DNA of 64,000 nt from an uncultured Myxococcales bacterium (lineage in GTDB: Bacteria > Myxococcota_A > UBA9042 > DTJE01): positions 62,001 to 126,000 of the forward strand of contig CALJUR010000120.1 of NCBI GenBank assembly GCA_937975765.1, written 5' to 3'. Shown here one piece after another: positions 31,733 through 42,030 of this stretch; positions within the stretch are counted from its first letter, which is position 1, and every line of letters begins with the position of its first letter. The translations under genes were made by a program, and so were the position numbers. A model generated the notes under the pieces. It was not told where the DNA came from. It did no database searches and was given only the letters and a program-made list of their open reading frames with translations.

Positions 31733-32326
31733 TCAGGATTCGAGGAACAGTCGCGAGCGGCGGGACAGGAAGGTCAGCGGGGTGACCGGGACGGGCCAGC
31801 CGCCGGCAGCCGCGGCGTCGAACGGGAGGTCCGCCCGGGCCACGCCCAGCGCGCGCGCCACCGCCTCGGGGGACGCCTCGGCGACGGGGGATGCGCCCCA
31901 GGCCTGCAGGAAGGCGGAGACCGCGGGCGCCTCGGCGGGCAGCGGCGTGTAGAACAGTTCGTCGTCGGGATCCTCGCCCACCTTGTGCGCCAGCCCGCCG
32001 TCCCGGTACAGCTTGGCCCGCAGCGGCGCGGCGGGCGGGAGGACCAGCGCGATCAGCAGGGCGCCGGGCAGCGCGGCGGCCAGGTCGTTGCAGCGGGCGA
32101 AGGCCCGCCGGACGTCGGACGCGACCAGCGTCACGGTCCCGGCGTCGTCCGGGCCGGCCCGCAGAAAACGGTCGATCTCGCGAGCGCCCGCAGGGTAGCC
32201 GGCCGGGATGCGTGCATCGTCGAACGGGGCGAACCCGTCCCGGGACATCGCGTCGATCAGGGCCGCCTGGACCTCGTCCCGCGTCGCGTTGCGGACGAAG
32301 ACCTGGGCGAACCGAAGGGTGATCAT
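31733..32326 (-). CDS. Hypothetical protein coupled to purB
   Basis: This 197-residue protein starts inside the purB stop (ATGA at 32323-32326), so it is translated from the same mRNA. It has no signal peptide or membrane helix and should be cytoplasmic. Visible segments are [42 protein letters not shown] and a C-terminal TPLTFLSRRSRLFLES. The N-terminal third has the alternating hydrophobic pattern of an alpha/beta sandwich. I do not recognise a family. Strict coupling to adenylosuccinate lyase hints at a purine-related or growth-state role, but nothing in the sequence proves it. Confidence 0.65.
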   Translation of the reverse strand: MITLRFAQVFVRNATRDEVQAALIDAMSRDGFAPFDDARIPAGYPAGAREIDRFLRAGPDDAGTVTLVASDVRRAFARCNDLAAALPGALLIALVLPPAAPLRAKLYRDGGLAHKVGEDPDDELFYTPLPAEAPAVSAFLQAWGASPVAEASPEAVARALGVARADLPFDAAAAGGWPVPVTPLTFLSRRSRLFLES

Positions 32327-33633
32327 GACGGGTCCTTCGGATCCGGCGACCGGCGCGCGAAGATCGCGTCGGTGAAGCGGAGGTGTTCCGCCAGCGAGAA
32401 GCAGGCGCGGACCTCGGCCTCGGACAGGCGCAGGCGCACGTCCGGGTCGGCCAGCAGGTTGCCCTCGAAGGTCCCGTCGCCCTGGATCGCCTTCAGCGCG
32501 TTGCGCTGGACCAGCCCGTAGGCCTCCTGGCGCTTCATGCCGGTGCGGACCAGCGACAGCAGCAGGGCCTCGCTGTGGATGATGCCGCCCGATCGGGCCA
32601 GGTTCTCGGCCATGCGGTCGGGGTGCACGACCAGGCCCTTCACGATGCCCGCCAGTCGCTTCGCCGCGAACTCCAGCGTCGCCGTGGCGTCCGGGGCGAT
32701 GACGCGCTCGACGGACGAGTGGCTGATGTCCCGCTCGTGCCACAGGGCCACGTCCTCGAAGGCCGCCAGCGCGTACGACCGCAGCAGGCGCGCCTGGCCG
32801 CAGACGTTCTCGCACATGACGGGGTTCTTCTTGTGCGGCATGGCCGACGAGCCGCGCTGGCCGCTGCCGAAGGGCTCGTTCGCCTCGCCGACCTCGGTGC
32901 GCTGCAGGTGCCGCAGGTTCAACGCGACGTGGTCCAGCACGTTGCCGGCCAGCGCGATGGCGGCGAAGAACGCGGCATGGCGGTCGCGGGCCACCACCTG
33001 CGTCGCCGCCGGCTCGACCCCGAGGCCCAGCCGGGCCAGCACGCGCGCCTCGCGGGCGGGGTCCCCGAAGGCCAGGTTGCCCACGGCGCCGGACAGCTTG
33101 CCGACGCGGATCTCGGCCGCCGCCGCGTCGAACCGGGCCAGCGCCCGGGCCGCCATCTCGCGCCAGCCCAGCGCGACCAGGCCGAAGGACGTCGCCTCGG
33201 CGTGCATGCCGTGCGTGCGGCCGGCCAGCGCCGTCCCGCGGTGCCGCTCGGCCAGGTCCATCAGCGCGCGCTCCAGCGCGACCAGTTCCTCGCGGCACAG
33301 CGCCGCGGCCTGGACCAGTTGCAGCGCGAAGGTCGTGTCCAGCACGTCGGAGGACGTCAGGCCGTAGTGCAGGAAGCGCGTCGCGTCGCCCGCCTGCTCC
33401 TCGACGTGGGTCAGGAAGGCGATCACGTCGTGGCGCAGCGTGGCCTCCAGCGCGTCGATGCGGTCCGGGTCGATGCGGACGGCATCCCGGATGCGGGCCG
33501 CGCCGCCGGGCGGGGCGATCCCGTCCTCCTCCAGGGCTTCGAGGTAGGCGACCTCGACGGACAGGAACAGGTCCCAGCGGTGCCGGGGGGACCACGTCTC
33601 GCGCATCCGCGCGGTGGAGTAGCGATCGATCAT
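32323..33633 (-). CDS. purB: Adenylosuccinate lyase
   Basis: This 436-residue enzyme removes fumarate from SAICAR and from adenylosuccinate in purine synthesis. It matches the short bacterial PurB form from [16 protein letters not shown] onward. [27 protein letters not shown] and the family signature [11 protein letters not shown] (about residues 259-269) are intact, including the flexible catalytic-serine loop. AAGGAAG lies before the ATG. It is 31 bases downstream of the pseudokinase gene on the same strand and overlaps the following hypothetical gene. A housekeeping enzyme between regulatory genes is unusual company but appears fully functional. Confidence 0.95.
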   Translation of the reverse strand: MIDRYSTARMRETWSPRHRWDLFLSVEVAYLEALEEDGIAPPGGAARIRDAVRIDPDRIDALEATLRHDVIAFLTHVEEQAGDATRFLHYGLTSSDVLDTTFALQLVQAAALCREELVALERALMDLAERHRGTALAGRTHGMHAEATSFGLVALGWREMAARALARFDAAAAEIRVGKLSGAVGNLAFGDPAREARVLARLGLGVEPAATQVVARDRHAAFFAAIALAGNVLDHVALNLRHLQRTEVGEANEPFGSGQRGSSAMPHKKNPVMCENVCGQARLLRSYALAAFEDVALWHERDISHSSVERVIAPDATATLEFAAKRLAGIVKGLVVHPDRMAENLARSGGIIHSEALLLSLVRTGMKRQEAYGLVQRNALKAIQGDGTFEGNLLADPDVRLRLSEAEVRACFSLAEHLRFTDAIFARRSPDPKDPS

Positions 33634-33664
33634 CGGGTTCTTCCTTCCGGTTGCGGGTCTGTCG

Positions 33665-36211
33665 TCAGCGGGTCGCGTCGGCGCAGCAGCGGAAGCCGTC
33701 GGTCCCCTTGGGCATGAACCGCTTGGTGCTGTACCGGCAGCCGGCACCCTTGCCGGTGCCGGAGTCGCCGCCGTGCAGCCTCCCGTCCGCGGCCACCTCG
33801 CCCGCGTTGCCGACCAGGTCGAAGACGCCGGCCGCGGTCTTGCAGGCCGGGGAGGAGCCCGAGGGCTGCAGGCCGCCGGACACGTTGCACGCGCCGGCCG
33901 GGAAATCCGCGTCGCCGCAGGCCTTCATCCACTCGGGACCGCCGCACAGGCGCTTGCCGGCCTTCTTGCACAGGCCCGCAGCCGCGCCGGCCGATACGCC
34001 GGTCTTCGGCTTCTGGCCCGCGCCGGGGAACTCGTGGGTGTCGATGCAGAAGGCCGCGTCGGCAGGCCTGGCCTTGCCGTCGTCCGTCGCCTTCGCGTCG
34101 GTGACGACCTTGGCCATGCCCGCCGGACACTTCAGCAGGTCCGCCAGGACGGCCTTGGGCGGGGCGGGCGGCGGCGGAGGCGGGGCGGCCGGGGCAGGCG
34201 CCGGCGTTGTGGCGGGAGCCGGTGCCGGGGCGGGAGTTGCCGCGGGAACCGGGGCCGGGACGGGCGCGGCAGGCGCCGGGGCGGGCTTCGCCGCCGCCGG
34301 GGCCGGTTCCTGCGAACCCGAGTAGTTCAGGTACAGCGCGACGGCGCCCGCGCCGACCGCGACGAACAGGCCGACCAGGATGACCAGCACGGACCAGGAC
34401 CCGGCCTTCCGGGACGGCTTCGCCGGGGGCGCCTTGGGCACGGACAGCTTCGGGGCGGGCGCGGGCGCCTTGGTCGGGATCGTGCGGAACTTCGCGGTCT
34501 CGGAGGCCTCCCTCGGGGGCTCCGGGGGCCTGGGAGCCATCTTCGAGGGGATCTTCGGCATCGGCGGCGGGGCGGCCTCGGGCGGCGGGGGCGGCGGTGG
34601 AGGCGCGGCCTTCGCGCCCTCCTTGCCCTGCTGCCGCGCGGCGCGGGCGGCCTTCTTGGCCGCGCGCTTCGACAACTGGGGCTGGCCCTGCACCCGCTCG
34701 AACGGCGCCATGGTGGCCATCGGCAGGGTCGGCGGCTCGGGCGGCTCCTCGGCCAGGGACTCCATCTCGAGGGTGCCGTCACCTGCGGCCTCGGCCGGCA
34801 TGGGGGGCGGTTCCTCCGCGGCCGGGGCCTGGGCGGTCGGCAGCGGCGGGAGTTCCTCCTCGATCACCTCGATGCCTTCCAGCACCTCCTCGCCGGCCGC
34901 GGGGGCGACCTCGATCCCCTCGACCTCCTCGGGCTCCAGCACCAGGGGCTCGACGACCGTCCTGTCCTCGTCCCACGCGGGCTTTCCTGGGGCCGAGGGA
35001 AGTTCGACCGTCTCCTCGGTAACCTCCTCGGCCGGGGCCTCGACGACCTCCTCCACCGCCTCGACGGTGACCTCCTCCTCCAGGGCCTCCGGGGGCGGGG
35101 GGGGTGGCTCGGCGGCGGCGACCGGCACGGGCTCCGGTTCGGGCTCGGGCACGGGCTCCGGTTCGGGCTCGGGCACGGGCTCCGGTTCGGGCTCGGGCAC
35201 GGGCTCCGGTTCGGGCACGGGTTCCGGCACCGGCACGGGTTCCGGCACCGGCTCGGGCTCGGGAGCGGGCTCCGGCGGACGCACGGGCCGGGGAGCGGCG
35301 GCCGGCGCGGTCGCCACGGGGGCCACCACGGTCTCCTCCCCGGGTCCCCGGGCCAGTTTCAGGGCCTTGAACGAACCGGTCTCGTGGCCCCGGCGGATGA
35401 ACAGGCCCTCGGATTCCACGACCGACAGGGCCTGCCGGAACGCCTCGGCGAACTCCTCGATCGTCGCGGGGCGGTCGCCGGGATTCTCGGCGGTGGCCGA
35501 CAGGAACAGGTCGTCCAGCCGGCGCGTCAGCCTCGGCACCTGGGCCGACAGCGGCACGCCGGGCTTCACCGGGCTGATCGCCAGGATCTCGCCCAGGATC
35601 AGGGCCAGTGCGTACACGTCGGTCTGCTTCAGTTCGACGGCCGGGTCGGTCAACTGCTCGGGCCCTCGGTAGTAGTCGCTGACCGGGATCTGCTCGCCCT
35701 CGGCCAGCGACCGGGCGACCAGGTGATACGGGTCCGACGTCACCAGCCGCTCGGGCAGCACGAAGAAGTTCTCGGGCTTCAGGTTGCCGTGGATGGCCCC
35801 GGCCCGGTGGATCGGCAGCACGCAGTCGAAGATGCGCTGCGCGAACGAGCGCACCTTCGGCAGCGGGAAGGACTCGCCGCTCTCGTCGTGCAGGTCGATC
35901 ACCTGCCGCAGCGACATGCCCTCGACCAGCATGGCCGTCAGGAAGTGGACCCCCGCGTCTTCCTGGACCTCCTGGATCCGCACGAGGGACGGGTCCTGGA
36001 AGGTCCGCGCCCGGTACAGGCGGAAGAGGTTCTGTTCGCGAAAGGGCGACGTGAACAGTTCCGGCCGGAAGACCTTGACCGCGACGGGCAGGTCCAGCGC
36101 CAGATCCAGGGCCTTGAAGACGAAGCCCGTCGGGCCCTCGCCGCGCCCGAACACCAGTCGATACCGGCCCCCGAGCTTGGTCCCGATCGCAGGCAGCTTG
36201 GACGCGTCCAT
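33665..36211 (-). CDS. Membrane pseudokinase with acidic PE-repeat linker and extracytoplasmic FGE-like domain
   Basis: This 848-residue protein starts at ATG 36211 behind a strong AGGAGGG site. Residues 1-275 are a Ser/Thr kinase fold: the VAVKVF lysine is K46, but the catalytic loop reads HGNLKPEN (N143 where Asp is required) and no DFG is visible. It is therefore predicted to be a pseudokinase. A Pro/Glu-rich linker, encoded partly by 24-bp tandem repeats, leads to one membrane helix (about 604-628). A Pro/Ala linker and a C-terminal SUMF1/FGE-like domain (about 695-848) follow, with [33 protein letters not shown] and GFRCCAD. Inside-to-outside signalling through a scaffold is likely. Confidence 0.82.
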   Translation of the reverse strand: MDASKLPAIGTKLGGRYRLVFGRGEGPTGFVFKALDLALDLPVAVKVFRPELFTSPFREQNLFRLYRARTFQDPSLVRIQEVQEDAGVHFLTAMLVEGMSLRQVIDLHDESGESFPLPKVRSFAQRIFDCVLPIHRAGAIHGNLKPENFFVLPERLVTSDPYHLVARSLAEGEQIPVSDYYRGPEQLTDPAVELKQTDVYALALILGEILAISPVKPGVPLSAQVPRLTRRLDDLFLSATAENPGDRPATIEEFAEAFRQALSVVESEGLFIRRGHETGSFKALKLARGPGEETVVAPVATAPAAAPRPVRPPEPAPEPEPVPEPVPVPEPVPEPEPVPEPEPEPVPEPEPEPVPEPEPEPVPVAAAEPPPPPPEALEEEVTVEAVEEVVEAPAEEVTEETVELPSAPGKPAWDEDRTVVEPLVLEPEEVEGIEVAPAAGEEVLEGIEVIEEELPPLPTAQAPAAEEPPPMPAEAAGDGTLEMESLAEEPPEPPTLPMATMAPFERVQGQPQLSKRAAKKAARAARQQGKEGAKAAPPPPPPPPEAAPPPMPKIPSKMAPRPPEPPREASETAKFRTIPTKAPAPAPKLSVPKAPPAKPSRKAGSWSVLVILVGLFVAVGAGAVALYLNYSGSQEPAPAAAKPAPAPAAPVPAPVPAATPAPAPAPATTPAPAPAAPPPPPPAPPKAVLADLLKCPAGMAKVVTDAKATDDGKARPADAAFCIDTHEFPGAGQKPKTGVSAGAAAGLCKKAGKRLCGGPEWMKACGDADFPAGACNVSGGLQPSGSSPACKTAAGVFDLVGNAGEVAADGRLHGGDSGTGKGAGCRYSTKRFMPKGTDGFRCCADATR
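35129..35218. repeat. Tandem 24-bp repeats encoding the Pro/Glu linker
   Basis: Three identical 24-bp units (35129-35200) and a shortened fourth copy encode the alternating Pro-Glu linker of the pseudokinase. Copy number may vary between strains. Confidence 0.8.
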
Positions 36212-36251
36212 CGACAGCCCTCCTTGTCGTCCGCAGAGCGTGGTCTGACGG

Positions 36252-36280
36252 AGGTTAGCAGAAGGATCCGGGTGTGACAA
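36252..36280 (-). promoter_or_regulatory. Promoter of the pseudokinase-purB operon
   Basis: On the minus strand TTGTCA (36275-36280) and TAACCT (36252-36257) are separated by 17 bp, about 40 bases before the ATG at 36211. Confidence 0.55.
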
Positions 36281-36368
36281 GCGGCGGAAAGGGCTTGTGC
36301 GCCGCGGAGATCCGGCCTCGCGGGGAGGGTTCGCCGGCAGGCGTGCCGACCGGCCTCCGGGCGTCGTC

Positions 36369-38987
36369 TCAGGCGTTCGCTCCGGCCCGGGCCAGCGCCT
36401 CGCGGATCGCCTCCTCCATCTCCAGGAATGAGAAGGGCTTCTGCAGGAACACCGTCGGCTCGGCCGGGTCCTTCAGGGGCGGAAGCGCCTCCCGGCTGTA
36501 GCCGCTGCACAGCACGATCGGCAGCCGCGGCCGGGTCCCGCGCACCCGCCGGTGGACCTCCCCGCCCCCCATTCGCGGCATCGTCAGGTCGACCAAGATC
36601 GCGATCAATTCGGGGTGCGCCTGCAGGGTCTCCAGGGCGCCCTCCCCGTCCGCCGCCTCCAGGACCGTCAGGCCCAGGTGCTCGGCCATCATCCGGGCCG
36701 CGTCCCGCACCGCCGGCTCGTCGTCGGCGATCAGCACGGTCCCGGACAGGGGCGGGCGTTCTGGCGCCGGGGGCGGCGGCGTCCGGGCGACCTCGGAGGT
36801 CCCGGTCCCGACCGGGAAGTGCAGCAGGAACGTGGTGCCGTGGCCCAGCCGGGACGCGACCTCGAACCCGGCATGGTGGGTCCGCAGGATCCCGCGGATC
36901 GCCGACAGCCCCAGGCCGCGCCCGGTCGGCTTGGTGGTGAAGAAGGGGTCGAAGATCCGCGCCAGGATCTCCTCGTCCATGCCGCAGCCGTCGTCCCGCA
37001 CCATCAGCGTCACGAACGACCCCGCGGCGAGGTCCTGGCCGGGCATCCGGCGCGCGACGTCGTCGGGCTGCAACACGGCGGTCCCGGTCGCCAGTTCGAC
37101 CAGTCCCGCCTCGCTGCCGATCGCCTCGCTGGCGTTGGTTACCAGGTTCATCACCACCTGTTGCAACTGGGCCCGGTCGCCATGGATCAGCGGCAGGCCC
37201 GGGGCCAGGCGAACGTCCAGCGCCACCTTGCGCGACCGCGACACCGCCAGCAGCCCGCCCATCTCCTCGACCAGCGCGTTCAGGTCGATCTCCTCGACCT
37301 TGAACCCCGCCTGGCCCGAGTAGACCAGCAGCTGGCGTGCCAGGTCGGCGGCACGCTGGATGCTGGCCTCGGAACGCTCCAGGAAGTGCGCCGGGTCCCT
37401 CCCGTCCGCGATCGCCAGGCGTCCCAGGCTGAGATAGCCCTGGATCGCCGCCAGCAGGTTGTTGAAATCGTGGGCGATCCCGCCGGCCAGCAGGCCCAGT
37501 CCCTCCAGGCGCTGCGCCTGGCGGTGGGCCTCCTCCCGGGCGTCGCGCTCGGTTACGTCGCGGGCCACCCAGATCACGCACCGCTTCCCGTCGACCTCCA
37601 GGCCCAGCGGCGCGACGCGGGCCTCGTAGTGCGCGTGCCCGCCGAGGGTGTCCAGGGGATACGAGGTGGACTGGGTGTCCCCGCGTTCCAGGGCCCGCCC
37701 GATCGTGGCCTTCACCTGGTTCGCGACGGCGGGGGGCATCGTCTGGTCCACGCTGCGCCCGACCAGGTGCTCCGGCGAGGCCGTCAGCCGGGACGGGTCG
37801 CCGGTGTGCACCTCGACGTACCGACCGTCCTCGTCCAGCACCAGGATCACGTCGGGCATCACCCGGGCGATGGCCTGCAGGCGGGACTCGCTGAGCCTCA
37901 GTTGCCGGGTCATCCGGTCCGCCAGTTCCTGGGCCCGCTGGCCGGTCTGGCTGACGGACCGGACCAGCGCGGCCAGCAGGCCGGTGATCAGCAGCGAGGC
38001 CAGGCCCACGATCCAGGGCAGCCAGACCTCCTCGGGATCGAAGAAGGACCGGCCGGCCGTGAAATCCATCCGCCAGCGGCGCCCGGCGAACGAAACCTCG
38101 TCCCGCTGGGAGATCCCGTCCGGGGCCAGCGCGCTCCACCAGTGCGGCGGGAGGTCGGAGCCCCCCTCCAGGAACGGGAGGGGATTCCCCGGGGCCGTGA
38201 CGTCCTGCAGGCGGACCCGCACGCCGTCCAGGGCCAGCCGCCCGGTCGCGTCGCTGGCCATCTGGTCCCACAGGAACACGGCGTTCGCATAGCCCGAGAA
38301 GGCGGCGCGGCGGGAGGCGACGTCGGCCGGCTCCCGGAGGTCCTCGTAGATCGGCAGGCGCAGCACCAGCCCCGGGCCCGCCTCCAGGGCCTGCGCGACG
38401 GGCATCGGGGGGCTGGCCCGGATCTCGCCGGAATCGCGGGCCTCGATCAGCGACTCCCGCTGGTCGGGCGAACTGGCCGAGTTGAAGCCCAGGGCGGCCG
38501 CGTTCTGCGCCTCCGGTTCGGCGAACAGCACGATCGCATCGTCGGGGAAGCCGGTCTCGGGGTGCAGGGCGGGGCGCAGGCCCGGGTGCTCGGTCCACAG
38601 CCGGTCCCGGATGGCCGCCAGGTTCCCGTCCCTCACCGGCACGCCGTACGAGACCCCCAGCAGCCCGGGGTAGCGGCGGGACAGGTCCATCGCCTGCACG
38701 AACTCCCGGAACCGCTTCCGGTCCAGGAACGCGTCGGCCTGCAGCAGCCCGCGCAGCCCGCGCAGCAGGTCCTCGCAGACCCGCAGCCGGGCGTCCAGCC
38801 GGTCCTGCGCCTCGGCGACGGCCGCGTCGAACCGGGCCTGGGCGCGCTCGCGCTGGACCGACGCGGACAGCAGGAAGGCGACGATGCCGAGCACGCCGCC
38901 CAGCACCAGGATCCCCCCGGCCAGCCGGGAGCGGTGCGCGGGCGCATTCCTGTCGGGACCGGCCAACTCGGCACCCCCCGGACGCAT
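36369..38987 (-). CDS. CHASE-domain hybrid sensor histidine kinase
   Basis: This protein of about 872 residues has an N-terminal helix ([18 protein letters not shown]), then a CHASE ligand-binding domain ([38 protein letters not shown]) that would be periplasmic. A second helix near 330, a PAS-like domain and HisKA with GGIAHDFNN (H506) follow. HATPase has [18 protein letters not shown] and [16 protein letters not shown], and a C-terminal receiver carries D800 in LVDLTMP. CHASE domains sense small diffusible molecules. An alternative GTG start exists at 39014; neither start has a strong ribosome site. It follows the tandem adenylate kinase gene by about 60 bases and may share its transcript. 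No partner response regulator is adjacent. Confidence 0.88.
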   Translation of the reverse strand: MRPGGAELAGPDRNAPAHRSRLAGGILVLGGVLGIVAFLLSASVQRERAQARFDAAVAEAQDRLDARLRVCEDLLRGLRGLLQADAFLDRKRFREFVQAMDLSRRYPGLLGVSYGVPVRDGNLAAIRDRLWTEHPGLRPALHPETGFPDDAIVLFAEPEAQNAAALGFNSASSPDQRESLIEARDSGEIRASPPMPVAQALEAGPGLVLRLPIYEDLREPADVASRRAAFSGYANAVFLWDQMASDATGRLALDGVRVRLQDVTAPGNPLPFLEGGSDLPPHWWSALAPDGISQRDEVSFAGRRWRMDFTAGRSFFDPEEVWLPWIVGLASLLITGLLAALVRSVSQTGQRAQELADRMTRQLRLSESRLQAIARVMPDVILVLDEDGRYVEVHTGDPSRLTASPEHLVGRSVDQTMPPAVANQVKATIGRALERGDTQSTSYPLDTLGGHAHYEARVAPLGLEVDGKRCVIWVARDVTERDAREEAHRQAQRLEGLGLLAGGIAHDFNNLLAAIQGYLSLGRLAIADGRDPAHFLERSEASIQRAADLARQLLVYSGQAGFKVEEIDLNALVEEMGGLLAVSRSRKVALDVRLAPGLPLIHGDRAQLQQVVMNLVTNASEAIGSEAGLVELATGTAVLQPDDVARRMPGQDLAAGSFVTLMVRDDGCGMDEEILARIFDPFFTTKPTGRGLGLSAIRGILRTHHAGFEVASRLGHGTTFLLHFPVGTGTSEVARTPPPPAPERPPLSGTVLIADDEPAVRDAARMMAEHLGLTVLEAADGEGALETLQAHPELIAILVDLTMPRMGGGEVHRRVRGTRPRLPIVLCSGYSREALPPLKDPAEPTVFLQKPFSFLEMEEAIREALARAGANA

Positions 38988-39050
38988 CGACGAATCGAGA
39001 CCGAACGATACCACGGAGCGCGGACGGGTGGGCAGGGGGCCGGCGAGGGG

Positions 39051-40229
39051 TCAGCGGGCCTGCCGGAAGGCCTCCTCGACCTCCGCGGCCATCCGTTCGT
39101 GGATCTCCTCCCGGGACCCGACGCCGTCGATGACGTGCAGCCTCCGGGACTTCTCGTAGTAGCTGGCGATCTCGTGGGCGTACCGCTCGTGGTCCTCGAT
39201 GCGCCGCACGATCGTCTCGGTGGACAGGTCGTACCGCAGCGCCCGATCCGAGTTGCCGCGGTTCGACAGGCGCCGGAACAGTTCCAGCGTCGGCACCCGC
39301 AGGTCCAGGATGCAGGACACCCGCTGGCCGATCTTCCGCAGCAGGCCGTCCAGGATGTACGCCTGCACCAGCGTGCGCGGGAACCCCTTGAAGATCAGTC
39401 CGTTCTTGCCGGGATGGCTGCGGATGTAGCCCTCGACCACCCGGATGACGATCTCGTCCGGCACCAGCAGGCCCTTCTCCAGCATCTCGTTGATCTGCCC
39501 GGCCTGGGGCGCGTCCTTCGCCGCCGCCTCGTGCAGCAGGTCGGTCGTGTTGATGTAGTGCAGGTTGTACCGGTCCGCCAGCATTTTCGCCTGCGTGCTG
39601 CGTCCCGAGCCCGGCGCGCCCAGCACGACCACGTTCAACTGGACCTGCCGCAGGGAACTGTCCACCGCGGAGGTGATCTGCTGGAAGACGCCGTCCATCG
39701 TGGCGGTCCCGTCGACCGGGACCAGGATCCCCTTCTCCTCGTAGAAGCCCAGGACCGGCGCCGTCTTTTCGGCGTACTCGCGCAGCCGGAAGTCGATGAC
39801 CTCCCGGGTGTCGTCCGCCCGGCCCGACACGGTCGCCCGGCCCACCAGGCGCTCGACGCACACCTCGGGCGGCACGTCGATGCTGATCAGGTTCATCAGG
39901 GAGGTGTGCATCTTCAGCAGCAGGCCCTCCAGGATATAGGCCTGCACGAAGGTGCGCGGGAAGCCGTCGAACAGGAAGCCGCGGGCGTTGGAGTGTTCGC
40001 GGATCTTCCGGATCGTCTTCTCCAGCAGCTTGACGATCATCTCGTCGGAGGCCAGGCCGCCCTTCTCGATGACCGACTTCACGGCGCGGCCGATGTCGGT
40101 GCCCTCGCGGATCTCCTCGCGCAGCAGTTCGCCGGACGAGATGTAGTGCAGCTTGTAGCGCTCGATCAGGCGGACCGCCTGCGTTCCCTTGCCGGCCCCG
40201 GGGGGTCCGAACAGAGCGATGTTCAGCAT
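39051..40229 (-). CDS. adk: Tandem adenylate kinase with a degenerate second half
   Basis: This 392-residue protein contains two adenylate kinase folds; normal Adk is about 215. The first half has an intact Walker A GPPGAGKGTQ (8-17), DGFPRT and a short lid with GRADDT. The second half has GAPGSGRST (204-212), in which the phosphate-binding lysine is replaced by R210. KGFPRT is kept, but the lid motif reads RYDLSTET instead of the usual R-x-DD. The first half should convert ATP plus AMP to two ADP, while the second may be regulatory or dead. A GGAGGA site precedes the ATG, and TACAAT lies 24 bases upstream. No separate adk is visible in the window. Confidence 0.88.
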   Translation of the reverse strand: MLNIALFGPPGAGKGTQAVRLIERYKLHYISSGELLREEIREGTDIGRAVKSVIEKGGLASDEMIVKLLEKTIRKIREHSNARGFLFDGFPRTFVQAYILEGLLLKMHTSLMNLISIDVPPEVCVERLVGRATVSGRADDTREVIDFRLREYAEKTAPVLGFYEEKGILVPVDGTATMDGVFQQITSAVDSSLRQVQLNVVVLGAPGSGRSTQAKMLADRYNLHYINTTDLLHEAAAKDAPQAGQINEMLEKGLLVPDEIVIRVVEGYIRSHPGKNGLIFKGFPRTLVQAYILDGLLRKIGQRVSCILDLRVPTLELFRRLSNRGNSDRALRYDLSTETIVRRIEDHERYAHEIASYYEKSRRLHVIDGVGSREEIHERMAAEVEEAFRQAR

Positions 40230-40252
40230 TCCGGTTCCTCCGTCGGGGCCGG

Positions 40253-40258
40253 ATTGTA
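40253..40258 (-). promoter_or_regulatory. Probable -10 element for the tandem adenylate kinase gene
   Basis: TACAAT on the minus strand lies 23 bases before the ATG at 40229. No convincing -35 box is seen at 16-18 bp, so activation by a regulator is possible. Confidence 0.3.
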
Positions 40259-40354
40259 CCGCGAACCGGGACGGACGGAGGCGGGTCCGGTGCCCCGGAC
40301 CGCTTCGCGACGCGTCCTCCGCCTGCGAAGGGGCCGTTCCCGCAGGACGAAGCG

Positions 40355-40383
40355 TTGTCGCCCGGGGGCGAAGAATCTAGAAT
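40355..40383 (+). promoter_or_regulatory. Promoter of the five-gene envelope-signalling operon
   Basis: TTGTCG (40355-40360) and TAGAAT (40378-40383) are separated by 17 bp, 24 bases before the ATG at 40408. It is the only clear promoter before 49107 on this strand. Confidence 0.6.
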
Positions 40384-40407
40384 GGGTCAAAACGCCCGGG
40401 GCCGCGA

Positions 40408-42030
40408 ATGCGAATGCCGTGGCAGAGAGTCCTCGTTCGCCCGATGCTGCTCGTGCTGATCTGCCTGCTGCCGGCGGGGGGTCAGGCCCGGGACCTGGGC
40501 CTCGAACGTTTCCTGCCCCTGGCGTGGCAGGACGGCCTGCCGGGAATCCAGGCATCGAGGGTGCTGCCGCACCTGCACTGGCAGGTCGGCCTGCTGTCGG
40601 ACATCGCGCGCGACGTCGCGGTGGAGAAGACCGCCCAGGGACGGTGGCGCTACCCCGTGGCGTGGCGGCTGAGGGCCGAACTGGGCGCCACGCTGGGCAT
40701 CGCGGACCGGCTGGACGTGACGCTGGTGCTGCCCGCCTGGCTCTGGCAGGAGTCCGGGGCGGACACGGGGATCCCGGACGGGCCGGGCCTGTCGGAGGTG
40801 CGGCTGGGCGCCCGGGTGACGCTGCTGCGGAACGAGGCGTGCCGGGGGTTCGGCCTCGCGATCGCGGCCGACGCGACCTTCCCGACGGCGCGGCGCGACC
40901 GGCTGATGGGCGAACGGTGGCCGACCGTGGCCCCTCGGCTGGTCGCGGACTGGCGCGACCCGGCGGGGTGGCTGGCGGCCGTGAACGCGGGCTACCGGCT
41001 GCGGAAGGACGCGTCGTTCGGCGCGCACCCGTCGGTGGACGAGGTGCTGCTGGGCGCGGGCGTGGCGGCCCCGCTGGGGGAGACCGGGCTGGCCGCGCTG
41101 CTGGAACTGGACGTCGCGATCCCGGCGGTGCAGGACCCGTCGCCCGACGACGTGGCGATGGAACTGCGCGGCGCGCTGCGCTGGCGCCACCGGTCGGGCG
41201 TGACCGTGATGCTGGGCGCGGGCGGCGGGCTGACCGATGCCTTCGGCGTGCCGTCGCTGCGAGGGTTCCTGGGAATCGCGATGGGCCCGGCGCCCGCGGC
41301 GGTCCGGCCGGGAGAGCCCGGGACCCCGGCCGGGACGGCGGAGGCGGGGCGGTCGGCGGGGGAGGCCCCGCCGGCGAGGGTGCCCCTGCCCGTGCTGTCG
41401 CGGGCCGAGGTCCTGGCGGCGGTGATGGCCGATCCGGACGCGGACCGGGACGGGCTTCCGGCCGACCAGGACGGGTGCCCGGACCAGCCGGAGGACCGGG
41501 ACGGGTTCCAGGACGAGGACGGCTGTCCCGACCCGGACAACGACGGGGACGGCGTGCCGGACGCCTCGGACCGCTGCCCGGGCCAGCCCGAGGTGATCAA
41601 CGGCGTGGACGACCAGGACGGCTGCCCGGACGAGGGCAAGGCCCTGGTCGCCGTCAGCGGGGGCGCCATTCAGGTCGACGAGAAGATCTATTTCCAGGCG
41701 GGCTCGGACGTGCTGAAGCCCGAGTCGGGCGGACTGCTGCGGCAGGTGGCCGCCCTGCTGAAGTCCCGGCCCGACGTGAAGCACCTGCGCGTGGACGGGC
41801 ACACCGACGCGGCAGGCGACCGCGAGAAGAACGTCGACCTGTCCGAGCGACGCGCCCGCTGCGTGGTGCGGTTCCTGGTGAACGAGGGCGTCCAGCCTTC
41901 GCGACTGTCGGCCAAGGGCTTCGGTTCGACGGTGCCGCTGGACCCGGCCGACACCGCCGAGGCCCGGACCCGCAACCGTCGCGTGGAATTCACGATCCTG
42001 CCGGACGCGGGGGGGGAGGTGGCGCCATGA
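40408..42030 (+). CDS. OmpA-family outer-membrane protein with calcium-type (TSP3) repeats
   Basis: This 540-residue exported protein has a signal peptide (MLLVLICLLPAGGQA) and a beta-rich N-terminal domain of about 290 residues that looks like a small outer-membrane barrel. Thrombospondin type 3-like acidic repeats follow at about 341-411 (DPDADRDGLP, DQDGCPDQPEDRDG, DPDNDGDGVPD), which in related proteins bind calcium. The C-terminal OmpA domain (about 430-540) carries LRVDGHTDAAGD and SAKGFGS, the peptidoglycan-binding signature. It would tie the outer membrane to the cell wall. It is the first gene of a coupled operon and overlaps the next by ATGA. Confidence 0.88.
   Translation: MRMPWQRVLVRPMLLVLICLLPAGGQARDLGLERFLPLAWQDGLPGIQASRVLPHLHWQVGLLSDIARDVAVEKTAQGRWRYPVAWRLRAELGATLGIADRLDVTLVLPAWLWQESGADTGIPDGPGLSEVRLGARVTLLRNEACRGFGLAIAADATFPTARRDRLMGERWPTVAPRLVADWRDPAGWLAAVNAGYRLRKDASFGAHPSVDEVLLGAGVAAPLGETGLAALLELDVAIPAVQDPSPDDVAMELRGALRWRHRSGVTVMLGAGGGLTDAFGVPSLRGFLGIAMGPAPAAVRPGEPGTPAGTAEAGRSAGEAPPARVPLPVLSRAEVLAAVMADPDADRDGLPADQDGCPDQPEDRDGFQDEDGCPDPDNDGDGVPDASDRCPGQPEVINGVDDQDGCPDEGKALVAVSGGAIQVDEKIYFQAGSDVLKPESGGLLRQVAALLKSRPDVKHLRVDGHTDAAGDREKNVDLSERRARCVVRFLVNEGVQPSRLSAKGFGSTVPLDPADTAEARTRNRRVEFTILPDAGGEVAP

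Noticed and set aside
31399..31785. 128-codon plus-strand frame in the 498-base gap
   Set aside because: It is read through the inverted repeats, has no ribosome site and overlaps the end of the minus-strand gene.
35129..35218. Possible CRISPR-like repeats
   Set aside because: The units are directly adjacent with no spacers and code for the Pro/Glu linker.
36552..42026. Open frame running into the LysM/FecR gene from upstream
   Set aside because: The region before 42027 is antisense to the histidine kinase and adenylate kinase genes, and the signal peptide begins at 42027.
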